Positions 39,750 to 49,121 of a stretch of 64,000 nucleotides of DNA are shown here, one piece after another. The notes beneath the pieces were generated by a model that saw nothing but the letters and a program-made list of their open reading frames with translations, did no database searches and was not told where the DNA came from. Positions within the stretch are counted from its first letter, which is position 1. Each line of letters begins with the position of its first letter. The translations under genes were made by a program, and so were the position numbers. This stretch comes from JBBQER01 sp052148155 (GTDB lineage Bacteria; Actinomycetota; Acidimicrobiia; IMCC26256; PALSA-610). The DNA is taken from the NCBI GenBank assembly GCA_052148155.1, contig JBKQIY010000163.1, positions 1 to 64,000 of the forward strand, written 5' to 3'.

Positions 39750-40811
39750 ATGGACGATGTTCTCGACACAGTGCACGACGTGTCCGCCGACTTCGACACG
39801 ATCTTCACGTGGGACTACGAACGCACCCGAGGGTCGCTGGTCAAGCTCTACGAGAAGGCCAAGACGTCGCAGTGGAACGCGACCACGGACCTCGATTGGT
39901 CGGTCGATGTGGACCCCGAGAAAATCGGCCGGGAGCTCGGCGGAGGTGGCGTCGCCCGTTTCCAGGCACTGGCCGACGCTGAGGGCTCACCCGTGAAGCA
40001 TTTCGGCGAAAAGGAATGGCGCCGCGTCTCGGTCGAGATTCAGAATTCGTTGCTCTCCCAGTTCATGCACGGCGAGCAGGGAGCGCTGTTGTGCACGGCC
40101 CGTATCGTCGAGACCGTCCCTTGGGTCGACGCCAAATATTACGCCGCGACGCAGGTGATGGACGAAGCTCGACACGTGGAGGTCTTCGCCCGCTACCTCG
40201 ACGAGAAGCTCGGCAGCCAGTACGGCATCAACGAGAACCTGAAAGGCATCCTCGACGACATCCTGCGCGATCCGCGCTGGGACATCGCGTACCTCGGGAT
40301 GCAGATCATGGTCGAGGGTCTCGCCCTCGCCGCGTTCGGTCTGTTGTATCAGCTGACGACCGAACCGCTGCTGAAGAAGCTCTTGCGCTACGTCATGAGC
40401 GACGAAGCCCGACACGTCGCGTTCGGCGTGCTTTCCCTCCAGGAGTTCTACACGCAGCTCACCGACGCGGAAATGCGCGAGCGTCAGGAGTTCGCCTTCG
40501 ACGTTGCCCGCCGATTGCAGCGCCGCTTTGCCCACACCGAGATGTGGGCACGAATGGGTATCGATCCTGACGCGGTGTACCGCACCATGGATCGCGTGAA
40601 CCCACCCGCCCAACAGATGTTCCAACGACTGCTGTTCTCGAAGATCGTCCCGAACTGCAAGAAGCTCGGGCTGATCGACGCGGCCGACGGATGGTTACGC
40701 CAACGCTTCACCGAGATCGGCGTGATCGAGTTCGAGGATCTCGCTGATACCGGCGAGGAATACGCCGCGCTCGACGAAGTCGCGCGAGATCGCGAGAATG
40801 CCAACGTCTAG
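39750..40811 (+). CDS. Ferritin-like diiron protein
   Basis: The 353-residue, mostly helical protein shows two DEARH motifs (MDEARHVEVF at about 138-147 and SDEARHVAFG at about 218-227) plus Glu-containing helices at HGEQGALL and MVEGLALAAF. Together they supply the Glu/His ligands of a two-iron site. It resembles ferritin-like oxygenases and desaturases, including the AurF-like group, and may hydroxylate or oxidise a lipid or acyl substrate. It leads an operon with an acyl-CoA synthetase (next start 25 bases on), an SDR and a MaoC protein, which supports an acyl-chain role. Confidence 0.83.
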   Translation: MDDVLDTVHDVSADFDTIFTWDYERTRGSLVKLYEKAKTSQWNATTDLDWSVDVDPEKIGRELGGGGVARFQALADAEGSPVKHFGEKEWRRVSVEIQNSLLSQFMHGEQGALLCTARIVETVPWVDAKYYAATQVMDEARHVEVFARYLDEKLGSQYGINENLKGILDDILRDPRWDIAYLGMQIMVEGLALAAFGLLYQLTTEPLLKKLLRYVMSDEARHVAFGVLSLQEFYTQLTDAEMRERQEFAFDVARRLQRRFAHTEMWARMGIDPDAVYRTMDRVNPPAQQMFQRLLFSKIVPNCKKLGLIDAADGWLRQRFTEIGVIEFEDLADTGEEYAALDEVARDRENANV

Positions 40812-40836
40812 TCGCTCTGAGTCTTCGGGGGGACGT

Positions 40837-42396
40837 GTGGCTGACTTCGATCGAGTGGCACTTGGCAACGCGGCCGACCGAGGCTTGCTCGCGGCGTTCT
40901 GGGCGCAACGCCAGCCCGACCGCGTGGCGGTGTATTCGGACGTCGGCGATCGCACGTTCTGCGAGATCGACGCCAACGCGAGCCGTCTCGTTCGAGCCAT
41001 GCGCGCCCGAGGTGTCGAAGCGGGCGACGGGGTCGCGCTCATGTGCTCCAACCGCCCGGAGTTCGTCGAAACGGTCGTCGCGGTTCGCCGCGCCGGCTTG
41101 CGTCTCACGACGATCAACTGGCACCTCACCGCCGACGAAGCGGGATACATCGTCGACGACTGCGAAGCGACCGCCCTCATCGCCGACGCCCGCTTCGGCG
41201 ACGCCGCGTCCGGCGCAGCTGAACTCGCCCCGCGGCTGCGAGCGCGTCTGGCCGTCGGTGCCACGGTCGCCGGCTTCGACAGCTGGGACGACGCGCTCGG
41301 CGAACAGTCGGGCGAGCCGATCGAAGATCCGCAGCCTGGCCGCACAATGCTCTACACGTCAGGGACGACCGGCCGCCCCAAAGGTGTCCATCGGCCGTCG
41401 GATCCGCGCGGCGATCTCGACGTCGGCCTGCTCACCCGTTACGACCCCGACGCGCACGTCCACTTGTGCACCGGACCGCTCTACCACGCGGCACCGCTCG
41501 CGTTTTCGTTGTCGGCGCCGGCCGCGCTGGGAGTCCCGATCGTCTTGATGGACGGATGGTCGGCCACAGAGACGCTCAGGCTCATCGAGCGATACCGCAT
41601 CACCCACACCCACATGGTTCCGACGATGTTCCACCGGCTGCTCTCCCTCCCCGACGACGTGAAAGGCGCGCACGACCTTTCGTCGCTGATCTTCATCCTG
41701 CACGGCGCAGCACCGTGCCCGGTCGCGGTGAAGCAACGATTGATGGACTGGCTCGGCCCGATCGTGTGGGAGTACTACGCCGCCACCGAAGGGGCAGGCA
41801 CCCTGGTGAGCCCGCAGACCTGGTTGCGGCGGCCGGGAACGGTCGGCAAGGTCGAACCGGCCGATCACGTCCGGATCCTCGACGCCGACGGCACCGATGC
41901 CGCGCCCGGTGAGATCGGGACCGTCTACCTGAAGGCCCCCGGACCCGACGGCAGCCGCTTCGAGTACTTCAAGGCGCCCGAAAAGACCGCCGGAGCGTAC
42001 GACGGTGACTACTTCACCCTCGGCGACGTCGGCTACGTCGACGACGACGGCTACCTCTTCCTCACCGACCGGAGTGCGCACCTCGTGATCAGCGGGGGAG
42101 TGAACATCTATCCCGCCGAGGTCGAAGCGGTGCTGATCGGGCATCCCGCGGTCGGAGACGTCGGCGTGGTGGGAGTTCCCGACGACGATTGGGGTGAGAT
42201 CGTCGTCGCCGTCGTCGAGCCCCAACCCGGCGTCGAACCTTCCGATCACCTCGGCGCCGAGCTGATCGAGTGGTGCCGCGACCGCATCGCGCACTACAAG
42301 TGTCCCCGGCGGGTCGAGTTCACGGGGGCGCTCCCCCGACACGACAACGGCAAGTTGTACAAACATCAGCTGCGCGAGCAGCTCCGGACCCAATAA
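40837..42396 (+). CDS. Acyl-CoA synthetase (AMP-binding)
   Basis: The 519-residue ANL enzyme activates carboxylic acids with ATP and CoA. Visible are the P-loop MLYTSGTTGRPKGV (about 170-183), YYAATEGAG (A5; about 308-316), DYFTLGDVGYVDDDGYLFLTDRS (A7-A8; in two segments) and ISGGVNIYPAEVE, with the adenylation Lys in PRHDNGKLYKHQL near the C-terminus. GTG 40837 is four bases after GGGGGGA; the longer start at 40798 would overlap the ferritin-like gene. Its neighbours suggest fatty-acid or steroid side-chain breakdown. Confidence 0.94.
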   Translation: MADFDRVALGNAADRGLLAAFWAQRQPDRVAVYSDVGDRTFCEIDANASRLVRAMRARGVEAGDGVALMCSNRPEFVETVVAVRRAGLRLTTINWHLTADEAGYIVDDCEATALIADARFGDAASGAAELAPRLRARLAVGATVAGFDSWDDALGEQSGEPIEDPQPGRTMLYTSGTTGRPKGVHRPSDPRGDLDVGLLTRYDPDAHVHLCTGPLYHAAPLAFSLSAPAALGVPIVLMDGWSATETLRLIERYRITHTHMVPTMFHRLLSLPDDVKGAHDLSSLIFILHGAAPCPVAVKQRLMDWLGPIVWEYYAATEGAGTLVSPQTWLRRPGTVGKVEPADHVRILDADGTDAAPGEIGTVYLKAPGPDGSRFEYFKAPEKTAGAYDGDYFTLGDVGYVDDDGYLFLTDRSAHLVISGGVNIYPAEVEAVLIGHPAVGDVGVVGVPDDDWGEIVVAVVEPQPGVEPSDHLGAELIEWCRDRIAHYKCPRRVEFTGALPRHDNGKLYKHQLREQLRTQ

Positions 42397-42404
42397 GGAC
42401 CAAC

Positions 42405-43301
42405 ATGGGCATCTGCGACGGCCGAGTGGTCATCGTGACCGGATCGGGCCGGGGAATCGGCCGCGAGCACGCGCTCGCATACGCAGCCGAGGGCGCCAAG
42501 GTCGTTGTCAACGACCTCGGCGGAGACATGCATGGCGACGGCGGGTCGCTCAGTCCCGCCATGGAAGTCGTCGAGGAGATCAAAGCAATGGGCGGCGATG
42601 CGGTCGCCGACGGCGAAAACGTCGCCGACTTCGCAGGCGCGGGCCGGATGGTGCAGCGCGCGATCGACACGTTCGGCCGTCTCGACACGATCGTCAACAA
42701 CGCCGGAATCTTGCGCGACCGGATGCTGACCAACATGGAAGAGTCGGAGTGGGACGCGGTGATCGCCGTGCACCTCAAAGGAGCGTTCGGCCCGACCCGT
42801 CACGCCGCCTCCTATTGGCGAGAGCAGGCGAAGGCCGGCCACACGGTGCAAGGCCGCGTCGTCAACACCTCGTCGCCGTCGGGTGTGTTCGGCAACGCCG
42901 GCCAGACGAACTACGGCGCAGCCAAAGCCGGCATCGCGGCGTTCACGATCATTTGCGGTCTCGAGCTCGGCCGTTACGGCGTACTCGCCAACGCGATCGC
43001 TCCGGTCGCACGGACACGCATGACCGAGGCACTCGGGATCGGCGCCAAGCCCGACGACGGATTCGATGCGCTCGACCCTGCCAACATCTCTCCCCTGGTG
43101 GTCTGGCTCGGTTCGAACGACAACGTCGACGTGACCGGCCGCGTGTTCTTGGTCGACGGCGACCGGGTCTCGGTCGCCGAGGGTTGGCGGCGCGGCCCGA
43201 CCGCCCGCAACGATGGGCTGCGTTGGGAGCCGGCACAGCTCACCAAAGTGGTGCCCGACCTCGTTGCGAAAGCCCAACCGAACTCCACGATGGCGTCCTA
43301 G
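42405..43301 (+). CDS. SDR-family dehydrogenase, MFE-2/HSD17B4-like
   Basis: This 298-residue SDR has TGSGRGIGREHALAYAAEG (about 12-30), VVVNDLGGDMHGDGG, NNAGILRDRM and SSPSGVFGNAGQTNYGAAKAG with the Tyr-Lys pair. The long loop after beta-2 and the C-terminal extension match the (3R)-hydroxyacyl-CoA dehydrogenase part of peroxisomal MFE-2. With the MaoC hydratase next door, it could perform the hydration and oxidation steps of beta-oxidation. The start follows the synthetase stop by eight bases. Confidence 0.9.
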   Translation: MGICDGRVVIVTGSGRGIGREHALAYAAEGAKVVVNDLGGDMHGDGGSLSPAMEVVEEIKAMGGDAVADGENVADFAGAGRMVQRAIDTFGRLDTIVNNAGILRDRMLTNMEESEWDAVIAVHLKGAFGPTRHAASYWREQAKAGHTVQGRVVNTSSPSGVFGNAGQTNYGAAKAGIAAFTIICGLELGRYGVLANAIAPVARTRMTEALGIGAKPDDGFDALDPANISPLVVWLGSNDNVDVTGRVFLVDGDRVSVAEGWRRGPTARNDGLRWEPAQLTKVVPDLVAKAQPNSTMAS

Positions 43302-43315
43302 AAGGGATCGAAGTC

Positions 43316-44188
43316 ATGCCCATGAACCTCGATGCAGTCGGCGCAGTTTCGAAGCCCGGGGAACGCTCCTGGGACAGCACCGACGCGCTCGTCTACGCGT
43401 TGGGCGTCGGTGCGGGCCAGCTGGACCCGACCGGATTCGAGCTCGAATTTACGACCGAGAACTCGACCGCGGGCGGGATCACCCAGCTGGTGTTGCCGAC
43501 GTTCCCGGTCATTGTCGGGATGGGTGCTGGGGCAATGCCGAGCTTCGGCGACATCAACTGGGCGATGCTCGTGCACGGCGAGCAGAAAATCGAGGTCTTC
43601 GGTCCGATCCCCACCGTCGGAACTGTCGTGTCGACGACCCGCATCGTCGGGATCTACGACAAGGGTTCAGGCGCGCTGGCGGTCATGGAGACCGAGTCGA
43701 AATACAAGGACTCAGGCAAAGCGGCGTTCAACACACGATTTGGTGCGTTCATCCGGGGTGAGGGCGGCTTCGGCGACAGCCGCGGCGACGCGTTGGTCGA
43801 ACGTCCGAAGATCCCCGACCGGGCACCCAAACACGAGGTGACCTACGGGACTCGCGACGACCAGGCGCTGCTGTACCGACTGTCCGGCGACCGGAACCCG
43901 CTTCACTCCGATCCGGCGTTCGCGAAGCTGGCCGGGTTCCCGAAACCGATCCTGCACGGCTTGTGCACCTACGGCGTGACCGGACGGGCGCTGCTGCACA
44001 CATTGTGCGGATCTGATCCTGCGAAGTTCCAGACCATGGACGCACGGTTCTCCAAGCCCGTCTACCCTGGCGACGAGCTCACCGTGCGCATGTGGGACGA
44101 CGGCAACGGACGGGCCTTGTTCCAGACCGTCACCCAAGAAGGCACCGTCGTGATCGATGGCGGCATCTTCGGCTACGCAGAGCGCTGA
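43316..44188 (+). CDS. MaoC-like enoyl-CoA hydratase 2
   Basis: The 290-residue protein has two hot-dog folds as in eukaryotic hydratase 2. The catalytic motif is YRLSGDRNPLHSDPAFAKLAGF (Asp and His) near 181-202, followed by PILHGLCTYG. MaoC proteins hydrate trans-2-enoyl-CoA to (3R)-hydroxyacyl-CoA. GAAGGGA lies seven bases before ATG 43316. It closes the operon and converges with the ROK gene across a hairpin. Confidence 0.92.
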   Translation: MPMNLDAVGAVSKPGERSWDSTDALVYALGVGAGQLDPTGFELEFTTENSTAGGITQLVLPTFPVIVGMGAGAMPSFGDINWAMLVHGEQKIEVFGPIPTVGTVVSTTRIVGIYDKGSGALAVMETESKYKDSGKAAFNTRFGAFIRGEGGFGDSRGDALVERPKIPDRAPKHEVTYGTRDDQALLYRLSGDRNPLHSDPAFAKLAGFPKPILHGLCTYGVTGRALLHTLCGSDPAKFQTMDARFSKPVYPGDELTVRMWDDGNGRALFQTVTQEGTVVIDGGIFGYAER

Positions 44189-44208
44189 ACTTTCCCCCAA
44201 CTCCCGTT

Positions 44209-44251
44209 CCGGCGTGAGCGAGTGATCCCGCAGACCGCTTGCTCACGCCGG
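44209..44251. terminator. Bidirectional terminator hairpin
   Basis: CCGGCGTGAGCGAG and CTTGCTCACGCCGG form a 14-bp stem with one G-U pair and a 15-base loop between the convergent MaoC and ROK genes. Confidence 0.7.
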
Positions 44252-44252
44252 T

Positions 44253-44266
44253 ACGAACATGTTCGT
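44253..44266. repeat. Perfect 14-bp palindrome next to the ROK stop
   Basis: ACGAACATGTTCGT is self-complementary and touches the stop codon of the ROK gene. Actinobacterial LexA boxes are GAAC-N4-GTTC; this site has only two central bases. Its place between convergent 3' ends argues against an ordinary operator. Confidence 0.6.
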
Positions 44267-45141
44267 TACCCGCGCCGCTCGTGCGCGCCGGACTCGAGGT
44301 TGCGAAACGCGACGCGGGCGGCGCCGATCAGCGGGCCGTCGGCGCCGAGCGCACCCGGGACGATCTGAGTGCCCCGCGAGAACTCGAGCCGGCAACTCGC
44401 GTCGAGCTCGCGCTGGGCGGCCTCAAAGAACGGTTTGGCGAAGCCGAGCGCGACGGAGCCGCTCACCACCGCGAGCGGCACATCGAGCAGGTTGGCGACC
44501 GACGCGACCGCGCGGCCGACCAGCGTCCCGGTTCGCTCGCGGATCTCGAGCGATGCCTGCGCCGGCGCGGTTCCGGTGATTCGCGCGATCGCCGAACCTG
44601 AGGCCTCCGACTCGAGGCAGCCGCGCGCGCCGCACGCACACGCGTGTCCGGCGGGTTCGACGATCACGTGGCCGATGTGGCCGGCGTTGCCGTCGGCGCC
44701 GTCGAGGAGTCGACCGTCGAGCACGATGCCGGCGCCGACGCCGGTCGAGACCACCATCGCGAGGTAGTCGGAGGCGCCGACCGCCGCGCCGAGCCAACCT
44801 TCGCCGAGCGCGAGGGCTTTGGCGTCGTTGTCGATCCACACCGGGCAGGCCGTATACGCCGACAGGCGTTCGCGGAGCGGAAACTGCCGCCACGAAGGGA
44901 TGTTCAGCGGCGAGACATGCTCGCCGTGTCGGTCCATCGGCCCACCGCACCCGACGCCCAACGCGACCGCGTCGCGCCGGTCGAGCTGGTCGACGAGACG
45001 GCCCAGCGTCGCGAACAGCGTGTCGCCGTCGACGTCGAGGGGGGTGGGCGTTTCCACCCGCTGCACGAGTGTGCCGTTTTCGGCGACGATCCCTGCCGCG
45101 AGTTTCGTGCCGCCGACGTCGACCGCGATGACATCGGTCAT
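44266..45141 (-). CDS. ROK-family sugar kinase
   Basis: The 291-residue protein has the ATP phosphate motif [11 protein letters not shown] (about 8-18), the substrate/catalytic segment [13 protein letters not shown] with Asp, [12 protein letters not shown], and the ROK zinc-type signature [18 protein letters not shown] (about 168-185). It is probably an ATP- or polyphosphate-dependent glucokinase. ATG 45141 is 54 bases from the divergent aconitase start. The longer open frame upstream is antisense to acnA. Confidence 0.9.
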   Translation of the reverse strand: MTDVIAVDVGGTKLAAGIVAENGTLVQRVETPTPLDVDGDTLFATLGRLVDQLDRRDAVALGVGCGGPMDRHGEHVSPLNIPSWRQFPLRERLSAYTACPVWIDNDAKALALGEGWLGAAVGASDYLAMVVSTGVGAGIVLDGRLLDGADGNAGHIGHVIVEPAGHACACGARGCLESEASGSAIARITGTAPAQASLEIRERTGTLVGRAVASVANLLDVPLAVVSGSVALGFAKPFFEAAQRELDASCRLEFSRGTQIVPGALGADGPLIGAARVAFRNLESGAHERRG

Positions 45142-45182
45142 GGAGCGCTCGTCATGGGTGCGGTCCCTCCGAGGGCGGAGGG

Positions 45183-45188
45183 TAGCCT
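45183..45188 (+). promoter_or_regulatory. -10 element of acnA, leaderless
   Basis: TAGCCT ends seven bases before GTG 45196. The 54-base divergent region has no ribosome site before the GTG. Confidence 0.45.
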
Positions 45189-45195
45189 CGAATCC

Positions 45196-47865
45196 GTGAC
45201 CCTCGACAGCTTCGGTGCACGCGCACGTATGTCCGTCGGCGACCGCTCCTACAACGTGTTCCGCCTCGATGCGATCGTCAGCGATCCATATGAGCTGCCT
45301 TACTCGGTGCGGGTGCTCGTCGAAAACCTTCTCCGACGCGAAGACGGTGTCGACGTGAGCGCCGACGACATCCGCGCCGTCGCGGATCGCAGCCGTTCCG
45401 CCCAAGAGGCCGGCCACCGCGAGCTGCAATTCATGCCGGCGCGTGTGCTGATGCAGGACCTCACCGGCGTCCCCGCGATCGCCGACCTCGCGGCGGTACG
45501 TGACGCGGTGGCGCGGCTCGGGGGTGACAGCGCCACCGTCGAGCCGGGCATTCCCGTCGACCTCGTCATCGACCACTCGATCATCGCCGACTTCTCCGGC
45601 TCGTCTGACGCACTTGCCCGCAACGCCGAACTTGAGTTCGAACGCAATCGGGAGCGCTACACGTTCCTGCGTTGGGCTCAACAGGCGTTCAAGACGTTGA
45701 AGGTGTTCCCACCTGACCGGGGTATCTGCCATCAGGTAAACCTCGAGTACCTCTCACAAGTCGTGTTCCGCGACGCGGACGGATTCGCCTATCCGGACAC
45801 TTTGGTCGGAACCGATTCGCACACGCCGATGGTCAATGGCCTCGGCGTGCTCGGTTGGGGGGTGGGCGGCATCGAGGCCGAGGCCGCGATGCTCGGCCAG
45901 GCGATCTCGATGTTGTTGCCGGCGATCGTGGGCATCAAGCTCGTCGGCGCGCTGTCGCCCGGCGTCACCGCCACCGACCTCGTGCTCACCGTCGCGCAGC
46001 GGCTGCGCGCACACGGCGTGGTCGGCAAACTCGTCGAGTTCTACGGCGAAGGTGTCGGGCGCGTTCCGCTCGAGAATCGGGCGACGATCGGGAACATGTC
46101 GCCCGAGTACGGATCGACAAGCACGCTCTTTCCGATCGACGACGAGACGCTGCGATATCTGCGCGCGACCGGCCGTCCCGATGATCTCGTCGCGCTCGTC
46201 GAAACCTACGCCAAAGCCCAGGGTCTGTGGCACGACGCCGCCGCGGTTCCGCACTACGACGAGATGCTCGAACTCGACCTGTCGACGGTCGAGCCGTCGC
46301 TCGCCGGACCGGCCCGACCGCAAGACCGCGTTTCGCTGTCGCACGCCAAGGCGGGTTTCGCCCAAGCCTTGGCCGGCGTTCGCCGTGACGAAGGCACAAC
46401 CTTGGAGTTGGCCGACGCGCCGGTCGCGTTGGCCGACGGGCGAGCGTTCGATCTCGCCGACGGCGCGGTCGTGATCGCGGCGATCACGTCGTGCACGAAC
46501 ACGTCGAACCCGTCGGTCATGATCGCGGCCGGTCTGCTGGCCCGCAATGCCGTCGCGCGTGGCCTCACCACGCCGCCGTGGGTGAAGACCACGCTCGCGC
46601 CCGGTTCTCTCGTCGTCACTGACTACTACACCAAAGCCGGTCTCCTCGAGCCGCTCGCCGCGCTCGGTTTCGACGTCGTCGGCTACGGCTGCACGACCTG
46701 CATCGGCAACTCGGGCCCGTTGGCGCCGGAGATCTCCAACGCGATCGGCGAACATGACCTGTCGGTCTGCTCAGTCCTGTCCGGCAACCGTAACTTCGAA
46801 GGGCGCATCCATCCCGACGTCCGCATGAACTACCTGGCCTCGCCGCCACTGGTCGTCGCGTACGCGCTCGCGGGCACGATGGACATCGACTTGAGCTCCG
46901 ATCCGATCGGCTCCGACGCCGACGGACGCGCGGTCTATCTGCGCGACCTGTGGCCGTCGGATTCGGAGATCACCAACGTCGTCGAATCGGTGCTCGATCG
47001 CAGCATGTTCGTCGAACGGTACGGCTCGTTCCTCGACGGAGACGAACGTTGGCGTGCGCTGCCGGCCCCGACTGGCGACCGCTACGAATGGGATCCGCAA
47101 AGCACCTACATCCGCCGCCCACCGTTCCTCGACGACGTGTCGGGCCAGGATCTCCCCATCGTTCCGATCACCGGAGCTCGTGTGCTGGCGCTCCTCGGCG
47201 ACAGTGTCACCACCGACCACATCTCGCCCGCGGGAAACATTCGTGCGTCGACGCCGGCGGGCCAGTGGCTCATCGGCCACGGTGTCGAGGCACGCGATTT
47301 CAACTCGTACGGCGCGCGTCGCGGCAATCACGAAGTGATGGTTCGGGGGACGTTCGCCAACGTGCGGTTACGTAACCAGCTCGCCCCCGGCACCGAGGGC
47401 GGATTCACCGTGCATCTGCCCGACGGCGAGCCGGCAACGATCTATGACGCCGCGATGCAGTACGCCCGCGAGGAGGTGCCGCTCCTGGTCATCGCAGGCA
47501 AGGAATACGGCTCCGGTTCGTCACGAGACTGGGCGGCGAAAGGGTCGCTGCTGCTCGGCGTGCGAGCTGTGCTCGCGCAGAGCTACGAGCGCATCCACCG
47601 GTCGAATCTGGTCGGCATGGGAGTGCTGCCTCTCGAGTTCGTGTCGGGCGAGTCCGCCGCGTCGCTCGGCCTCACTGGCCATGAGGAGTACCGGATCGAC
47701 GGTGTCGAGGCACTCGCGACCGACGGCCCCCTCCCGGCCGACGTGACCGTGGTCGCCGACCGTCGTTCGTTCGTGATGCGCGTCCGGATCGACACGCCGT
47801 ACGAACGGCAGATCTTTCGTGCCGGCGGCATCCTGGCCTGCACCCTCCGGGCGATGCTCGGCTAG
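45196..47865 (+). CDS. acnA: Aconitate hydratase A
   Basis: The 889-residue enzyme interconverts citrate and isocitrate. Recognisable parts are [43 protein letters not shown], the cluster ligands in [12 protein letters not shown] and [38 protein letters not shown], and the swivelling domain with [13 protein letters not shown] and [15 protein letters not shown]. The length fits AcnA/IRP-type enzymes. The leaderless -10 TAGCCT supports GTG 45196. It may lose its iron-sulphur cluster and bind RNA under stress, as known for the family. Confidence 0.97.
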   Translation: MTLDSFGARARMSVGDRSYNVFRLDAIVSDPYELPYSVRVLVENLLRREDGVDVSADDIRAVADRSRSAQEAGHRELQFMPARVLMQDLTGVPAIADLAAVRDAVARLGGDSATVEPGIPVDLVIDHSIIADFSGSSDALARNAELEFERNRERYTFLRWAQQAFKTLKVFPPDRGICHQVNLEYLSQVVFRDADGFAYPDTLVGTDSHTPMVNGLGVLGWGVGGIEAEAAMLGQAISMLLPAIVGIKLVGALSPGVTATDLVLTVAQRLRAHGVVGKLVEFYGEGVGRVPLENRATIGNMSPEYGSTSTLFPIDDETLRYLRATGRPDDLVALVETYAKAQGLWHDAAAVPHYDEMLELDLSTVEPSLAGPARPQDRVSLSHAKAGFAQALAGVRRDEGTTLELADAPVALADGRAFDLADGAVVIAAITSCTNTSNPSVMIAAGLLARNAVARGLTTPPWVKTTLAPGSLVVTDYYTKAGLLEPLAALGFDVVGYGCTTCIGNSGPLAPEISNAIGEHDLSVCSVLSGNRNFEGRIHPDVRMNYLASPPLVVAYALAGTMDIDLSSDPIGSDADGRAVYLRDLWPSDSEITNVVESVLDRSMFVERYGSFLDGDERWRALPAPTGDRYEWDPQSTYIRRPPFLDDVSGQDLPIVPITGARVLALLGDSVTTDHISPAGNIRASTPAGQWLIGHGVEARDFNSYGARRGNHEVMVRGTFANVRLRNQLAPGTEGGFTVHLPDGEPATIYDAAMQYAREEVPLLVIAGKEYGSGSSRDWAAKGSLLLGVRAVLAQSYERIHRSNLVGMGVLPLEFVSGESAASLGLTGHEEYRIDGVEALATDGPLPADVTVVADRRSFVMRVRIDTPYERQIFRAGGILACTLRAMLG

Positions 47866-47888
47866 CCCTACCTACCGGGAGGTAGGCT
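47864..47888. promoter_or_regulatory. Inverted repeat overlapping a -10-like site before the desaturase
   Basis: Directly after the acnA stop, CCTACC (47871-47876), GGGA and GGTAGG (47881-47886) form a hairpin. An alternative pairing of AGCC-TACCT with AGGTAGGCT is also possible. The right arm contains TAGGCT (47883-47888), a -10-like hexamer 43 bases before the desaturase ATG. It may be a terminator, an operator for a lipid regulator, or both. Confidence 0.4.
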
Positions 47889-47931
47889 GACCGGGCCCGC
47901 CGGAGCGGCGGCTTCAGGGTCAGGAGCAGGC

Positions 47932-48846
47932 ATGTCGGTGACCGTCGAATCCGCGAACGTCGAGTCGCGGGTCGACGGTGTCGGACCGACCGCGTCGAGT
48001 GGCGCGAGCCGCGACCCGTCGACGTGGGCTCCCAACGAGCACATCAACCGCCGGTCGTCGATCCCGTTCCTCGCGCTGCATTTCGTGCCGCTCCTCGCGT
48101 TCGTGACCGGGATCACCTGGCGGGCCGTGTGGCTGGCCCTCGCGCTCTATTTCATCCGGATGCTCGCGATCACCGGCGGCTATCACCGCTATTTCGCGCA
48201 TCGCAGCTACCGGCTCGGGCGGGTCCCGCAGTTCGTGCTCGCGTTCGTCGGCACGACCGCAGCGCAGAAAGGGCCGCTGTGGTGGGCTGCGCACCACCGA
48301 GCCCACCATAAGTACTCCGACACCGAACGCGACATCCACTCGCCCATCCGCGGCTTTTGGTGGAGCCACGCCGGGTGGATCCTGTGCGACAAATTCAACA
48401 AGACCGACACCGCCGCGATCAAGGACTTCGCGAAGTACCCCGAACTGGTTTGGCTCGATAAGCACGACTGGATCGGCACGTGGAGTCTCGCCATCGCGTG
48501 CTACCTGTACGCGGGGTGGAGCGGGCTCGTCATCGGCTTCTTCGCGTCGACGATCGTGCTGTGGCACGCGACCTTCTGCGTGAACTCACTTGCACACGTG
48601 TTCGGACGGCGCGTGTACGACACGCCCGACACGAGCCGCAACTCGGCGATCGTCGCGCTCATCACGAGCGGTGAGGGCTGGCACAACAATCATCACCGCT
48701 ACCCGTGGGCGGCCCGTCAGGGCTTCCGGTGGTGGCAGGTCGACGTGACCTACTACGTGCTGCGCATGTTCAGCTTCGTCGGGATCGTGCGCGACATCCG
48801 CCCGGTGCCTGCCGCCGTTCGCGAGGAGGCCCGCGCCCGCCGCTGA
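47932..48846 (+). CDS. Acyl-CoA (stearoyl-type) desaturase
   Basis: The 304-residue membrane diiron enzyme has the three histidine boxes HRYFAH (85-90), HRAHH (122-126) and HNNHH (about 247-251), with further His residues in WHATF and between four membrane helices. This pattern is the delta-9 acyl-CoA desaturase family, which introduces a cis double bond and tunes membrane fluidity. CAGGAG sits five bases before ATG 47932. The electron donor is not encoded next to it. Confidence 0.94.
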   Translation: MSVTVESANVESRVDGVGPTASSGASRDPSTWAPNEHINRRSSIPFLALHFVPLLAFVTGITWRAVWLALALYFIRMLAITGGYHRYFAHRSYRLGRVPQFVLAFVGTTAAQKGPLWWAAHHRAHHKYSDTERDIHSPIRGFWWSHAGWILCDKFNKTDTAAIKDFAKYPELVWLDKHDWIGTWSLAIACYLYAGWSGLVIGFFASTIVLWHATFCVNSLAHVFGRRVYDTPDTSRNSAIVALITSGEGWHNNHHRYPWAARQGFRWWQVDVTYYVLRMFSFVGIVRDIRPVPAAVREEARARR

Positions 48847-48850
48847 GCCG

Positions 48851-49063
48851 GTGAACCGGCGCGCCGGTCGTGTCGTCCTCCAAGTCGTGACGAAGCACAG
48901 GCTGACCATGGTCGTGTTGGCCGCGATCGGTGTCGCCGCGCGCTCAGGATGTGGGAGCAAGGCGACATCGCCATCTCCCGCCAGTCCGGCCGGGACGCAG
49001 GCACCTACCACCGCCGCGCCGACGACGAGTTCCGGAGGCGGCGGCGGAGGATACGGCAACTGA
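48851..49063 (+). CDS. Small Gly-rich exported protein with degenerate lipobox
   Basis: The 70-residue frame has a basic N-terminus, a hydrophobic helix (about 18-31) and ARSGCGSKA, then a Thr/Pro/Ala-rich tail ending GGGGGGYGN. It resembles a small lipoprotein, but the position three before the Cys is Arg, whereas Leu or Val is usual, so lipidation is doubtful. GTG 48851 starts two codons after the desaturase stop; the in-frame GTG at about 48887 is shorter and gives a more standard signal. It could be a decayed lipoprotein gene. Confidence 0.5.
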   Translation: MNRRAGRVVLQVVTKHRLTMVVLAAIGVAARSGCGSKATSPSPASPAGTQAPTTAAPTTSSGGGGGGYGN

Positions 49064-49121
49064 CGCTGCATAACTCGCTCGAAATACCCGCGTTCGCGGC
49101 ACAGTACGACACACTGGTCGG

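Noticed and set aside
39435..39776. Minus-strand 113-residue open frame in the gap before the ferritin-like gene
   Set aside because: Arg/Pro/Ser-rich, no domain, and overlaps the leaderless promoter and start of the ferritin-like gene.
44253..44266. LexA/SOS box
   Set aside because: The actinobacterial box needs four bases between GAAC and GTTC; this palindrome has two and lies between gene ends.
48851..49121. kdpF or another kdp pump gene before kdpD
   Set aside because: The small protein here is an exported Gly-rich protein, not the roughly 30-residue KdpF helix, and no KdpA, KdpB or KdpC motif occurs in the window.
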